Source of the DNA: Tessaracoccus sp. MC1679
GTDB taxonomy: Bacteria > Actinomycetota > Actinomycetes > Propionibacteriales > Propionibacteriaceae
Direction of reading: 5' to 3'
Assembly: GCF_014164775.1 (NCBI RefSeq)
Contig: NZ_JACJGB010000004.1
Location: forward strand, 186,001-250,000
DNA length: 64,000 bases
The notes below the pieces were generated by a model, which was given only the letters and a program-made list of their open reading frames with translations, had not been told where the DNA came from and did not search any database. Position numbers and translations under genes: made by a program. Positions 45,521 to 54,547 of this stretch are shown piece by piece; position 1 is the first letter of the stretch, and each line of letters starts with the position of its first letter.

Positions 45521-46384
45521 CTAACAGGTGCCGACGACCACGCCGAAGGTCTCCGTGGCCGCGCACTCCATGTCTGCGAGCTGAGCCAGGACGGGTGAGC
45601 CCTCGGCGACACTGTCGGGCACGGTGTCGCGGAAGACCAGTGATTGAGCGTCCGCGTCGCGCCGGATGATCGTGAACTCCACCTTCGCCGCAACCGTGTC
45701 GCTGGTGCGGGTTCCCGTGAAGGCGCACGAGACACCGCTGGCACCTCCGGTGAGGGGCACATCGACGACCACCGACTCGGCGACACCGGTGAACGCCTGC
45801 TGCTGGTCGGTCACGAGATCGCGGCAGGCCTGGGTGAGATCCTCCCCGACGGTGGTCAGGGTGACAGCCTGCACGCGGACGTCTGTGGCCGGCTCGCGCA
45901 GGCGCACCAGCCTGCGATCATCCTGCACCACCTCGTCGGCGTACACCTCCCATCCATCCGGGACGGTGAGGCGCACATCGCCCAGGTCCAGTTCAGCGGG
46001 GGGAGAGGGGCCCGGGGACGACTCGTCCAGGGAGGGTGACGGCTCCGTCGACGGGCTGGATCCGCGGTCGGAGGACTCCGTGGACGAGGTCGACGCTTCG
46101 ACCCTGCTCGACGACGGGGAGGGTGCCGGGGACGTGGTGCCGGTGCTCCGGGGGCCGAGAATGAGATAGAGGCCACCGATCAGCACTGTCATCGCGACGC
46201 CCAGCGCAGCCAGCGACATCCATGCAAGTCTGGCCCCCTCGTCCTCCGGCGGGGTGGCGACGGCGCGTCGGGCACGGCCGGGATGCGGGTGGCTCCTCGG
46301 CGGGTCGGGGAGAGGGCCTCTTCTGGGGGTGGGGGGCGGAGATGGCATCCCTTCGGGGGGCAGGGCGCGCCGACCGGTGTCCAT
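45521..46384 (-). CDS. Membrane-anchored extracellular hypothetical protein with a Ser/Pro-rich linker
   Basis: This 287-residue protein has a basic, Pro-rich cytoplasmic N-terminus. One membrane span (AWMSLAALGVAMTVLIGGLYLILG, read in pieces) follows near residue 55. A low-complexity linker (SPAPSPSSSRVEASTSSTES and so on) leads to a C-terminal domain of about 150 residues. The domain includes LGDVRLTVPDGWEVYADEVV and SVVVDVPLTGGASGVSCAFTG, then ends AATETFGVVVGTC. Only the topology is clear: an extracellular beta-rich domain on a flexible stalk. It converges with pfk. The tRNA-Val gene lies upstream, transcribed in the same direction. Confidence 0.75.
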   Translation of the reverse strand: MDTGRRALPPEGMPSPPPTPRRGPLPDPPRSHPHPGRARRAVATPPEDEGARLAWMSLAALGVAMTVLIGGLYLILGPRSTGTTSPAPSPSSSRVEASTSSTESSDRGSSPSTEPSPSLDESSPGPSPPAELDLGDVRLTVPDGWEVYADEVVQDDRRLVRLREPATDVRVQAVTLTTVGEDLTQACRDLVTDQQQAFTGVAESVVVDVPLTGGASGVSCAFTGTRTSDTVAAKVEFTIIRRDADAQSLVFRDTVPDSVAEGSPVLAQLADMECAATETFGVVVGTC

Positions 46385-46402
46385 GGTGCCTCCCTCCGGC
46401 GG

Positions 46403-46479
46403 TGGTGGGCGCAGAGGGACTCGAACCCCCGACTCCCTGCTTGTAAGGCAGGTGCTCTAACCAACTGAGCTATGCGCCC
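46403..46479 (-). tRNA. tRNA-Val (anticodon TAC), CCA encoded
   Basis: On the minus strand the acceptor GGGCGCA pairs perfectly with TGCGCCC. The anticodon stem-loop CCTGCCTTACAAGCAGG carries TAC in a 7-nt loop (CTTACAA). The T-arm is CGGGGGTTCGAGTCCC. Discriminator A and CCA are encoded. The D-arm reads AGCTCAGTTGGTTAGAGC. All features are canonical. Confidence 0.95.
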
Positions 46480-46557
46480 GGCGTGGACCAACCCTAGCCA
46501 ATGGCGGCGAGGCCAGCCACCGTGGAAGTGGGACGCCGACGAAGTGGGTCTCCGCCG

Positions 46558-47013
46558 TCAGACCAAACGGCTGCGGATGAGGGCAGCGATGGCCTTTCCC
46601 TCGGCGCGACCCTCCGCGCGTGACGTGACCGCCTTCACCAGCGCGCCCATCTGCTTGATCGTGGGCGGCTCCGCGAGACGCCCGATCTCCTCGTCCACCA
46701 AAGCTGCCAAATCCTGCTCGCTGAGCGGCGCGGGGAGATATCCGGCGATGAATTCAGCCTCCGACTGCTCCCTGGCGGCCAAGTCCGAGCGTCCCGCAGC
46801 AGCGTAGGTCTCCGCCGATTCGCGGCGCTTGCGCATCTCCTTGGATACCACCGCCAGTTCTTCCGCATCGCTGAGCTGACGTGCGGTTTCCCCCGCCACC
46901 TCCTCGACGCCGATGGCGGCCATCACCATCCGGATGGTGGTCTTGGCCGCCTCATCCTTTGCGCGCAGCGCTGCCGCGAGGTCCTGCTTCAATTGGTCTT
47001 TCGTCGCACCCAT
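46558..47013 (-). CDS. yqeY: GatB/YqeY domain protein
   Basis: This 151-residue helical protein shares the tail domain of the GatB subunit of aminoacyl-tRNA amidotransferase. Recognisable pieces are LKQDLAAALRAKDEAAKTTIRMV, then KRRESAETYAAAGRSDLAA, then EFIAGYLPAPLSEQDLAALVDEEI, and the final KAVTSRAEGRAEGKAIAALI. The family occurs widely but its stand-alone role is not settled; a tRNA-related function is likely. It is divergent from prfB with about 75 nt between the starts. Confidence 0.9.
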   Translation of the reverse strand: MGATKDQLKQDLAAALRAKDEAAKTTIRMVMAAIGVEEVAGETARQLSDAEELAVVSKEMRKRRESAETYAAAGRSDLAAREQSEAEFIAGYLPAPLSEQDLAALVDEEIGRLAEPPTIKQMGALVKAVTSRAEGRAEGKAIAALIRSRLV

Positions 47014-47072
47014 TCGTCATCCTCTTCTCTGTTGCGCCCCATTGTGTCAGGGCCAGGGAGGCCAACTGCCGG

Positions 47073-47078
47073 TAGGAT
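47073..47078 (+). promoter_or_regulatory. -10 element of prfB, probably leaderless
   Basis: TAGGAT lies 8 nt before the GTG start of prfB, and no Shine-Dalgarno is present. A transcription start near 47085 would place the start codon at or almost at the 5' end of the mRNA. This form recurs before dgt, dnaG, cobF and the ABM gene. Confidence 0.55.
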
Positions 47079-47086
47079 GATCGATT

Positions 47087-48199
47087 GTGGCTCACGATGA
47101 CCTCTCCCAGCAGCTCTCAGACCTCGGTCGGTCCCTAGCGTCGATCGAGGCGGTCGCGGACATCGAGAAGATCCGTTCCGAGATCGCCTCGCTTGAGGAG
47201 GAGGTGGCCGCACCGGACCTGTGGGACGACCAGAGCAACGCACAGCGCGTCACGTCACAGCTCTCATTCAAGCAGGGTGAGGTGGATCGGCTCCTGCGGC
47301 TGCGCTCGCGGCTCGACGACGCGGAGATGATGCTCGAACTCGCCGACGAAGAGGGCGACGCCGAGGCCCGGGCAGACCTCGTCACGGAGGTTCGCAAGCT
47401 CGCCCTGGACATTTCGTCGCTTGAGGTACGCACCCTGCTCTCCGGTGAGTACGACCCCCGGGATGCGCTCATCACGATCAGGGCTGAGGCTGGGGGAGTC
47501 GACGCGGCCGACTTCGCGGAGATGCTCATGCGCATGTACCTGCGCTGGGCGGACCGGCACGGATACCCCACCGAGGTCTACGACACCTCCTACGCGGAGG
47601 AGGCCGGACTGAAGTCTGCGACCTTCGCGGTGAAGGCACCCTACGCGTACGGCACCCTTTCCGTCGAGCAGGGTACCCACCGCCTCGTTCGCATCTCCCC
47701 GTTCGACAACCAGGGGCGCCGGCAGACGTCCTTCGCCGGTGTGGAGGTCCTTCCGGTCACGGAGGAGACCGATCACATCGATATTCCCGAGGCCGAACTC
47801 CGCATCGACGTCTTCCGGTCATCTGGCCCGGGTGGGCAGTCGGTCAACACCACAGACTCCGCTGTGCGGATCACCCACCTGCCCACTGGCATCGTGGTGA
47901 GCTGTCAGAACGAGAAGTCCCAGCTCCAGAACAAGGCCGCGGCCCTGAGGGTGCTGCAGTCGAGGCTGTTGGAGCGGGTCCGGCAGGACCGGGAGAAGGA
48001 ACTCAACGCGCTCAAGAGCGACGGCGGGAACTCCTGGGGTGCTCAGATGCGCTCCTATGTGATGAACCCTTATCAGATGGTCAAGGACCTTCGCACCGAG
48101 CACGAGGTGGGCAACCCGGAGGCTGTCTTCGACGGTGACATCGACGGGTTCATCGACGCCGGTATCCGCTGGCGCAAACGGTCCGAGGTCGAGGCCTAG
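47087..48199 (+). CDS. prfB: Peptide chain release factor 2
   Basis: This factor recognises UGA and UAA and triggers hydrolysis of peptidyl-tRNA. The 370-residue reading frame is continuous, so no programmed frameshift is needed. The codon-recognition tripeptide is SPF in [18 protein letters not shown]. The catalytic GGQ is in [17 protein letters not shown]. The C-terminus [20 protein letters not shown] is typical of RF2. The GTG start has a TAGGAT -10 8 nt upstream. ftsE follows after 269 nt. Confidence 0.95.
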   Translation: MAHDDLSQQLSDLGRSLASIEAVADIEKIRSEIASLEEEVAAPDLWDDQSNAQRVTSQLSFKQGEVDRLLRLRSRLDDAEMMLELADEEGDAEARADLVTEVRKLALDISSLEVRTLLSGEYDPRDALITIRAEAGGVDAADFAEMLMRMYLRWADRHGYPTEVYDTSYAEEAGLKSATFAVKAPYAYGTLSVEQGTHRLVRISPFDNQGRRQTSFAGVEVLPVTEETDHIDIPEAELRIDVFRSSGPGGQSVNTTDSAVRITHLPTGIVVSCQNEKSQLQNKAAALRVLQSRLLERVRQDREKELNALKSDGGNSWGAQMRSYVMNPYQMVKDLRTEHEVGNPEAVFDGDIDGFIDAGIRWRKRSEVEA

Positions 48200-48468
48200 G
48201 AGCCTGCTGAGCAATCATGCCTCGGCTGCGGCGCACCGGATCGGGCGATCTGGCACCCCTCCATCTGGATATGGACGTCAAGTACACGCACCAGATGTAG
48301 TGGTGCCACCTCATCCCGCCCGGCACGTCCTCGCCGGAGACAGCATTGTTCAGCACACTCCTAGCGCCAGCCGCCTGCGTGTCGGGTTAGGCCGACTTGT
48401 CCGCGTGATCTAAACTCGCCTTGCGACTGAGAGTTTCTCAGGATCTTCCCCAACCGTCGGAGTGCCGC

Positions 48469-49155
48469 GTGATCACGTTCGAGGACGTCACCAAGTTCTA
48501 CCCAGGGCAGGACAGGGCTGCCCTGCGCAACATCAACCTCGAGGTAGGCCGGGGCGAGTTCGTGTTCCTCGTCGGGCAGTCCGGCTCGGGCAAGACCACA
48601 TTCATCCGTCTGATCCTGCGGGAGTACCGGCCCACCAAGGGCACTCTCTATGTGGCCGGCAAGAATCTCACCACGATGAACCAGTGGAAGGTGCCCGCGC
48701 TACGGCGCCAGATCGGGACCGTGTTCCAGGACTTCCGGCTGCTTCCGGGCAAGACGGTCTACGAGAACGTCGCGTTCGCACTGCAGGTGATCGGGAAGCC
48801 CGCCCGGGAGATCCGCAGCATCGTGCCAGACACCCTTGAGTTGGTGGGGTTGGCCGGCAAGGCTGACCGGCCCTCCGAGGAACTCTCCGGTGGTGAGCAG
48901 CAGCGTGTCGCGATCGCCAGGGCTTTCGTGAACCGGCCCAAGATCCTCATCGCCGACGAGCCCACGGGCAATCTCGATCCCGAGACGTCGGTGGGCATCA
49001 TGAAGCTCCTCGACCGGATCAACAAGGCCGACACCACCGTGATCATGGCCACCCACGACTCGTCCATCGTCGATCAGATGCGCCGCCGGGTCCTTGAGTT
49101 GCGCGACGGTGAGCTCGTGCGTGACCAGGCCAAGGGCGTCTACGGTTCGGCCTAG
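48469..49155 (+). CDS. ftsE: Cell-division ATP-binding protein FtsE
   Basis: This ABC-type ATPase works with FtsX at the septum and controls cell-wall hydrolases. The 228-residue protein has Walker [16 protein letters not shown], the Q-loop in [13 protein letters not shown], the signature [14 protein letters not shown] and Walker [13 protein letters not shown]. The tail [13 protein letters not shown] carries the switch His. GTG 48469 is chosen because it gives the canonical N-terminus (M)[12 protein letters not shown]; the frame is open 48 nt further but has no support. Only 12 nt separate it from ftsX. Upstream the 269-nt gap holds its promoter and a CATCTGG/CCAGATG inverted repeat. Confidence 0.95.
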   Translation: MITFEDVTKFYPGQDRAALRNINLEVGRGEFVFLVGQSGSGKTTFIRLILREYRPTKGTLYVAGKNLTTMNQWKVPALRRQIGTVFQDFRLLPGKTVYENVAFALQVIGKPAREIRSIVPDTLELVGLAGKADRPSEELSGGEQQRVAIARAFVNRPKILIADEPTGNLDPETSVGIMKLLDRINKADTTVIMATHDSSIVDQMRRRVLELRDGELVRDQAKGVYGSA

Positions 49156-49167
49156 GCAGGAGAGACA

Positions 49168-50070
49168 ATGCGGCATTCACTACGGGAAACCTGGTCCGGG
49201 CTCAAGCGCAACCTGGCGATGACCATCGCGGTCATCGTGACAATGGGCGTCTCGCTGTCCCTTCTCGGCGCTGGCGTGTTGACCTCGATGGAGGTGGACC
49301 TGGCCAAGCGGAGCCTCTACGACAAGATCGAGATCTCCGTGTTCCTCTGCACCGAGAACACGCAGGGCGGCCGGTGCGAGCCGGGCAAGGGCACCACAGA
49401 GGCACAGCGGGAGGAGATTCGTGCCACGCTCGAGGCCAACCCTGAGGTCGGCGCTGTGGTCTACGAGTCCAAGGAGGCCGCGTTCGAGGAGTTCCAGGAG
49501 GTCTTCAAGGACTCGCCCGTGGTAGCGTCGCGCACCGCAGAAGACATGCAGGACTCCTTCCGGGTCAGCCTGGTCAACCCGGAGAACTACGCCGGTGTGG
49601 TCAGCGAGGCGCAGGGACTTCAGGGCGTGCAGAACGTACAGGATCTCCACACCGTGCTGGAGCCGATGTTCAAGTGGCTCGGCGCCCTCCAATGGGGAAC
49701 CATCACCATGAGCGTGCTTCTGTTGTTGGCCGCTTCCCTGCAGATCGCCAACACCATCCGGATGGCGGCGTTCACCCGACGGCGCGAGATCGGGATCATG
49801 CGCCTTGTCGGGGCATCCAACCTCTACATCCTGCTGCCTTTTCTCTTGGAGTCGTTGGTGGCAGGAGTGATCGGGATCATCCTGGCTGCCGGAGCGTTGA
49901 CGCTGGGCTACTGGGTGGTCATTGTGCAGAACGCGCAAACCTCAATCACGGCTTTACCCTGGATTGGCTGGGGTGACCTGGTCACTGCCATTCTTGCCAT
50001 CGCGGCTGTGGGAATAGCCTTGTCTGTCATTCCCACGCTGTTGGCCACCAGAAAGTACCTGCGCGTTTAG
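49168..50070 (+). CDS. ftsX: Cell-division membrane protein FtsX
   Basis: This permease-like subunit of FtsEX has four membrane spans. The first is LAMTIAVIVTMGVSLSLLGAGV. A large extracellular loop (about residues 45-165) includes FLCTENTQGGRCEPGKGTTE. Two more spans flank the cytoplasmic loop RMAAFTRRREIGIMRLVGASN, and the last segment is ILAIAAVGIALSVIPTLLATR. The extracellular loop is the part that recruits a peptidoglycan hydrolase activator. The Cys pair in the loop may form a disulfide. ftsE precedes; an M23 peptidase gene follows 21 nt later and is the likely partner. Confidence 0.95.
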   Translation: MRHSLRETWSGLKRNLAMTIAVIVTMGVSLSLLGAGVLTSMEVDLAKRSLYDKIEISVFLCTENTQGGRCEPGKGTTEAQREEIRATLEANPEVGAVVYESKEAAFEEFQEVFKDSPVVASRTAEDMQDSFRVSLVNPENYAGVVSEAQGLQGVQNVQDLHTVLEPMFKWLGALQWGTITMSVLLLLAASLQIANTIRMAAFTRRREIGIMRLVGASNLYILLPFLLESLVAGVIGIILAAGALTLGYWVVIVQNAQTSITALPWIGWGDLVTAILAIAAVGIALSVIPTLLATRKYLRV

Positions 50071-50091
50071 CAGCCCAAAGGAGGGACCAGC

Positions 50092-51534
50092 GTGACCCGG
50101 GAACTTCCCGACCTGCCCCACGTCCGACGCCCATTCACCAGGATCACGCGCGGTTTCGCAGCCGCGGTTCTCGCACTGGCGCTCACCGCATCAATGGCGA
50201 TGCACTCGGCAGCAGACGAGCTCGATGATCGGCAGGCGCAGCTTCGTCAGCAGATGGCCGAGCAGGCCGCTGTGGTGGAGGGCGCCAACGCCCAGCTGGC
50301 CTCGGCGGTCCAGGCCCACGAGGCTGCACGCAATGAGTTGTCCTACGCCGAGGCGCAGCTGGCCGAGGCCGAGGCCGCCGAGCGTGCCGCCGCGGAGCTG
50401 GACCAGCAGCGCGCAGCCGAACTGAGTGAGGCGGAGGCCGAGCTGGCCCAGGCCAAGGCAGATGTGGCGGCCGCCGTGGCCGCTCTGGAAGCGGTCAACG
50501 GCAGGCTGAACGAGGAGATCCTCGTCACGACTCAGACGAGCCACGGCCTCCTCAATCTGGCGATGCTGTTCTCCGACGTCACCGTCGCCAACCTCAACCA
50601 GCGCGCCCAACTCGCTGAGACACTGTTCGATTCGTCGGCTCTTGAGCTGGACGAGCTCGAGATGCGCAGGTTGATGCTTGAGGATGCTCAGGCGGCCGCC
50701 GACGCCGCTGAAAAGGCAGCGCAGGCCGCGCGGGAGGCCGCCGCGGATCAATTGGCGGCAAGCAAGGCCGCGGCCGAGGCCGCAGCCTCACTGCGCGCAC
50801 AGGTGGCACGCCTGGTGGCTCAGACGAGCGCCGCGGAGGACAACGCCACCTCCCAGCTTGCTGCGGAGGAGAGGCGACAGGCGGCGCTCGCCCAGGAGAA
50901 CGCTGCTGTGGAGCAGCGGATCAAGGACCGGATAGCCGCGCAGAAGGCGGCCGCGGAGAAGGCCGACAAGCAGGCCGCCGAGAAGGCTGCGGCGGAGAAG
51001 GCCGCCCGTGAAGCGGCTGCCCGAGAGGCGGCGGCTAAGCAACAGGCAGCGTCGCGCAGTGCGACCAAGACCACGGCACCCGCCCCCGCCGCAGCCCCGG
51101 CACCGGCGCCCGCGAAGACCAGCACCTCCACCGGGTCCGGGTTCATGTTCCCGGTGGCCGCCCGCATCACGTCGAGTTACGGGATGCGGCTGCATCCCGT
51201 GCTCGGATACTGGAAGCTGCACGACGGCACAGACTTCGGCGCCTCGTGCGGCACCCCCATCCGCGCCGCTGCCTCCGGGGTGGTCTCGGAGCGCTACTAC
51301 AACGCCGGCTACGGTAACCGCCTGATGATCGATCACGGGCGGGTGGACGGATACTACGTGACCACCGGGTACAACCACGCGTCGCGCTACATCGTCGGCG
51401 TGGGCCAGCGGGTCTCGCGTGGACAGGTGATCGGCTACATCGGCAGCACCGGATACTCCACCGGTTGCCACCTCCACCTCATGGTCTGGCAGAACGGTTC
51501 GGTGGTCAATCCGATGGCCCGGTGGTTCGGCTGA
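50092..51534 (+). CDS. Coiled-coil M23 (LytM) murein hydrolase or activator of the FtsEX system
   Basis: This secreted protein has a signal sequence ([25 protein letters not shown]) and a long Ala/Glu-rich coiled coil (about residues 45-330). An Ala/Pro linker ([16 protein letters not shown]) and a C-terminal M23 LytM domain follow. Zinc ligands are in [11 protein letters not shown] (HxxxD), and the HLH motif is in [13 protein letters not shown], so the zinc site looks intact. The coiled-coil-plus-LytM plan equals EnvC, which FtsX controls. The gene lies 21 nt after ftsX. It probably cleaves the septum for daughter-cell separation, or activates another hydrolase. Confidence 0.88.
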   Translation: MTRELPDLPHVRRPFTRITRGFAAAVLALALTASMAMHSAADELDDRQAQLRQQMAEQAAVVEGANAQLASAVQAHEAARNELSYAEAQLAEAEAAERAAAELDQQRAAELSEAEAELAQAKADVAAAVAALEAVNGRLNEEILVTTQTSHGLLNLAMLFSDVTVANLNQRAQLAETLFDSSALELDELEMRRLMLEDAQAAADAAEKAAQAAREAAADQLAASKAAAEAAASLRAQVARLVAQTSAAEDNATSQLAAEERRQAALAQENAAVEQRIKDRIAAQKAAAEKADKQAAEKAAAEKAAREAAAREAAAKQQAASRSATKTTAPAPAAAPAPAPAKTSTSTGSGFMFPVAARITSSYGMRLHPVLGYWKLHDGTDFGASCGTPIRAAASGVVSERYYNAGYGNRLMIDHGRVDGYYVTTGYNHASRYIVGVGQRVSRGQVIGYIGSTGYSTGCHLHLMVWQNGSVVNPMARWFG

Positions 51535-51553
51535 CCCGTGCCATACTGGTCGA

Positions 51554-52036
51554 ATGCCCAGGGAGATCGGGCGCAAGCTGATTGCGCAGAACAAGAAGGC
51601 TCGGCACGATTACCACATCGGTGACGTGTTCGAGGCCGGCCTGGTGCTGACCGGCACCGAGGTCAAGACGCTGCGCGCCGGCCGTGCCACCCTCCTCGAT
51701 GCGTACGCCACCGTCGATGACAACGGCGAGGCCTGGCTGATCAACGCACACATCCCCGAGTACGAATTCGGCACGTGGCGCAACCACTCGGCGCGGCGGA
51801 CCCGCAAACTGTTGCTGCACCGCAAGGAGATCGCCAAGATCTCTCGAGAACTCGACGGGTCCGGGAAGACTCTTGTTCCGCTGTCCATCTACTTCAACGA
51901 CGGGTACGCCAAGGTGGAGATCGCCATCGGCACCGGCAAGAAGGACTGGGACAAGAGGCACACCCTCGCCGAGCGTGACGCCAAGCGTGAGGCCGAGCGG
52001 GCGCTGGCCAGCAGGAACCGGTACAACCGGGGGTGA
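51554..52036 (+). CDS. smpB: SsrA-binding protein SmpB
   Basis: This protein loads tmRNA onto stalled ribosomes for trans-translation. The 160-residue protein has [25 protein letters not shown] and [20 protein letters not shown] at the start. [20 protein letters not shown] and [10 protein letters not shown] follow, and the basic tail [19 protein letters not shown] ends the domain. The tmRNA gene lies 670 nt downstream, with only the DUF1707 gene between. A CATACT motif lies 6 nt before the ATG. Confidence 0.96.
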   Translation: MPREIGRKLIAQNKKARHDYHIGDVFEAGLVLTGTEVKTLRAGRATLLDAYATVDDNGEAWLINAHIPEYEFGTWRNHSARRTRKLLLHRKEIAKISRELDGSGKTLVPLSIYFNDGYAKVEIAIGTGKKDWDKRHTLAERDAKREAERALASRNRYNRG

Positions 52037-52100
52037 GTCGGGGTCCGGTCAGGGGCCTTCCGGGTGTGCTGAACCCCCACTGGGCACCACACTTGATCCC

Positions 52101-52694
52101 ATGACCGCTTACCCCCAGCACCCCACCACCCACGTCACTGAGGCGGCCCGGGACCGTGCCATCGCCCACCTGCAGGCGTGCTACGCGCAGGGTCAGCTCA
52201 ACGAGACGGATCTCGACCGGCGGCTCGATCAGGCGTTGGGTGCTCGGGACCGGGCGGAGCTCAACCGATCCCTGGCGGGGCTGGCCCGCATCGCGCCTGC
52301 GGCGCTCCGCGCTCCCGCACCTGGAATTCCGGCCCCCGCCGACAACGTCGGTGCCGGGCTTGCGCAACTGTCCGGCCTCTTCACCTCGTTCGTCGGCCCC
52401 GCCGTCGTCAAGGCCGTGGCCACACCGGGCTCGCGGGTGTGGTGGGAGGCGGCGAGGGCACTGAGCCTGCAGGTGACCATGATGGTGGCAGGATTCGCCG
52501 CCCTGGTGATCGGCCTGGTCCTCGGGTTCGAGGGCCTGATGGGCCTGGTGTGGCTGGCCTGGTTCGCCGCCACCCTCGCCGCGAGCGTCCGCGCGTTCAA
52601 CGGGCAGTCCGGCACCGGCCGGTTCGAGAAGGTCCTGTTGGCCCGTCCCCAGCCGCCGCGTGGTCAGCTTCAGCAGACGCGCTATCATGGGTGA
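52101..52694 (+). CDS. DUF1707 SHOCT-like domain membrane protein
   Basis: The N-terminal DUF1707 domain (VTEAARDRAIAHLQACYAQGQLNETDLDRRLDQA in pieces, residues about 12-60) is short and common in actinobacteria; its role is unknown. A linker (LRAPAPGIPAPADNVG) and two membrane spans follow, LQVTMMVAGFAALVIGLVLG and LMGLVWLAWFAATLAASV. It ends with a short basic tail. ATG 52101 begins the domain naturally; the frame is open upstream through the smpB gene. The protein ends 14 nt before the tmRNA gene, so the two sit very close but are unrelated. Confidence 0.8.
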   Translation: MTAYPQHPTTHVTEAARDRAIAHLQACYAQGQLNETDLDRRLDQALGARDRAELNRSLAGLARIAPAALRAPAPGIPAPADNVGAGLAQLSGLFTSFVGPAVVKAVATPGSRVWWEAARALSLQVTMMVAGFAALVIGLVLGFEGLMGLVWLAWFAATLAASVRAFNGQSGTGRFEKVLLARPQPPRGQLQQTRYHG

Positions 52695-52708
52695 GTACAA
52701 CTCAACAG

Positions 52709-53076
52709 GGGGGTGACTGGTTTCGACTTGGGACGGTAGTTCCAGGGGAAGCGGGTCGAGGATCCATGCTTATCTCGTAAACGATGCATGGAAACCAATA
52801 AGTGCCGAAAACAAGAGCACTCACTTCGTTCTCGCTGCCTGATCAGCGACCGAAGGGTCAGCCCGGACGTGCCTTCCGTCCGGTTCCTGGCCTCATCTAG
52901 AAGGCTTGCTGAGCTTCCTGTGTGTCAGGGGTAGCTCGGGACTTTACTGCCACTGGGCTCGTTTGCGACATGCTGACGTGAGTGCAAGAGCCGAGTAAAA
53001 CGCCTTGTCAGCTGCACCCGGAGAAGCCCTGGTTCATCTCTCGAGGACGCGGGTTCAATTCCCGCCACCTCCACCC
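52709..53076 (+). ncRNA. ssrA: Transfer-messenger RNA (one-piece tmRNA)
   Basis: This RNA rescues stalled ribosomes and tags their products for proteolysis. The 5' end GGGGGTGACTGGTTTCGACT and the 3' T-arm CGGGTTCAATTCCCG flank the gene. The acceptor GGGGGTG pairs with CACCTCC (one G-T pair). The resume codon is GCC at 52804, and the tag reads AENKSTHFVLAA followed by TGA at 52840. The discriminator A is followed by CCC rather than CCA, so the terminal A would have to be set by processing. The integrase gene downstream suggests its 3' end is an attachment site. Confidence 0.95.
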
Positions 53077-53079
53077 CCT

Positions 53080-53110
53080 GGGGCCGTCAGTTCGCTGACG
53101 GCCCCTTTTT
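53080..53110 (+). terminator. Rho-independent terminator of ssrA
   Basis: GGGGCCGTCAG pairs perfectly with CTGACGGCCCC around a TTCG tetraloop and is followed by TTTTT. It closes the tmRNA transcript. It lies 4 nt past the tmRNA 3' end, at the presumed left border of the island. Confidence 0.9.
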
Positions 53111-53183
53111 CCTTGTCAGAAGCGTTTCCCGATCCGGCCCTCTTGCAGAAGAGGGCACAAATAGGCACACTTAGGCCCAGAAA

Positions 53184-53199
53184 CGGTACCTAGGTACCG
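53184..53199. promoter_or_regulatory. 16-bp perfect palindrome upstream of the integrase gene
   Basis: CGGTACCTAGGTACCG is its own complement. It lies 30 nt before the integrase ATG. A 7-bp hairpin (CCCTCTT/AAGAGGG, 53138-53155) and two GGCACA repeats lie just upstream. The palindrome is a good candidate operator for a repressor or excisionase; the GGCACA repeats could be integrase arm sites. Confidence 0.5.
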
Positions 53200-53229
53200 C
53201 AGGTTTCGATCGGATTCGGGGATCTCCAC

Positions 53230-54477
53230 ATGCCTGCAGAGCTGCTGCCCAAGGGCGTGTCCACCGTGCATCGGACACGTCGCGGCCGCGACGTGACCCT
53301 GTACCAGGTCCGCGTCACCTGGCAGGGCCGTCGAGAACTGCTGGGCCGGTTCGACACGCTCCGCGACGCGCGGGCCGCCCTCATCATCGCCCAGGCGGAC
53401 ATGCTGCGGGGCGTGTTCGTGCCACCGGCCGCGCTCCGGGCCCAGTTCCGCGAGCAGCAGGGCCTCGTCCGGGAGGCGGCCCAGACCAGCCGCTACACCG
53501 TGGGGGAGCTGGCCGAGGACTACCTCGAGCACGTCCGGCGGCTGGGCCGTAAGGACTCGACGATCTACGACTATCGCCGCCGCGTCGAAACACACGTCCT
53601 GCCCGCCTTCGGCTCGCACCCGATCGACTCGGTCACGCCAGACGAGGTGCAGCGCTGGTTCGACCGCCTCATGTCGGATCACGGCAACGGCGCCGCGCGC
53701 GGCGCCTACATGCAGCTGAGCGGAATGTTCAACTACGCCACAGGCCAGCTCAAGGGACTCCCATCGGGCTTCAAACCCAAGATTGACCGGTCACCGTGCC
53801 AGGTGGTCGGGGGAGCGCGACACAGGCCGGTCAAGCGCGCCGAGGCGTCCGACCAGGTGGTGACCAGAGACCAGATCAGTGCCATCGCGGCCGAGATGCC
53901 GCAAGGGGAGGTGCTGGCCGTCCTGCTGTCTGGATGGATGGCCCTTCGCATCGGCGAGGTCCTGGGGCTCCAGCGGCGCGACGTACGAGGGGAGTGGCTC
54001 GCCGTCTCGAGAGCCCTGCAGAGCCGGGGCAACGGGCTCGTGCTCGACACGCCCAAGACCAAAGCTGGCATTCGCGAGCTTCCACTCGCCCCGGACTCCG
54101 AGCTGAGGGCAGCCCTCCAAGCGCAGCTCGGCGCTCGGGTCGCTGACGCAGCCGACGCACCGCTGTTCCCGAGGGCCGCCCGCGGCATGCATTACCTGCA
54201 CCCGAACGTGCTCCGGAAACACTTCACCAAGGCGATCGAAGCGGCCAACGCCAAGCTGACGGCAGCCGGCCACCCGCCCGTCCCGAACGGATTCGTGTGG
54301 CATGGCCTGCGCCACTCTGCCCTGACGATGATCGCCGGCGCCGGCGCGACCACGGAGGAGCTGCTGACCTTCGGCGGCCACAGCGACGTCCAGGTCGCGC
54401 AGCGCTACCAGCACGCGACCAAGACCAGGCTGCACTCCCTGGTCGAGAAGCTCTCCAGCGAACGGGCACAGGGCTGA
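53230..54477 (+). CDS. int: Tyrosine-type site-specific integrase
   Basis: This recombinase inserts and removes the island by crossing over at an attachment site, here apparently the ssrA 3' end. The N-terminal arm-binding region (HRTRRGRDVTLYQVRVTWQGR) is followed by the SAM-like core-binding domain (TVGELAEDYLEHVRRLGRKD). The catalytic domain from about residue 215 has Arg in ALRIGEVLGLQ, HxxR in WHGLRHSALTMI, His in FGGHSDVQVAQRY and the Tyr in that RY. All catalytic residues are present, so it looks active. Length 415 is typical of phage or ICE integrases. The gene points away from ssrA. Confidence 0.94.
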   Translation: MPAELLPKGVSTVHRTRRGRDVTLYQVRVTWQGRRELLGRFDTLRDARAALIIAQADMLRGVFVPPAALRAQFREQQGLVREAAQTSRYTVGELAEDYLEHVRRLGRKDSTIYDYRRRVETHVLPAFGSHPIDSVTPDEVQRWFDRLMSDHGNGAARGAYMQLSGMFNYATGQLKGLPSGFKPKIDRSPCQVVGGARHRPVKRAEASDQVVTRDQISAIAAEMPQGEVLAVLLSGWMALRIGEVLGLQRRDVRGEWLAVSRALQSRGNGLVLDTPKTKAGIRELPLAPDSELRAALQAQLGARVADAADAPLFPRAARGMHYLHPNVLRKHFTKAIEAANAKLTAAGHPPVPNGFVWHGLRHSALTMIAGAGATTEELLTFGGHSDVQVAQRYQHATKTRLHSLVEKLSSERAQG

Positions 54478-54547
54478 GCAAAGCCGCTCACGCGCAATCG
54501 CCTCCGGGATCGGGTTACTAGAGGACAAGCAACCGAAGGAGTCAGCC

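Noticed and set aside
47087-47200. Programmed frameshift in prfB
   Set aside because: The frame is open from GTG to the stop, so no frameshift is required.
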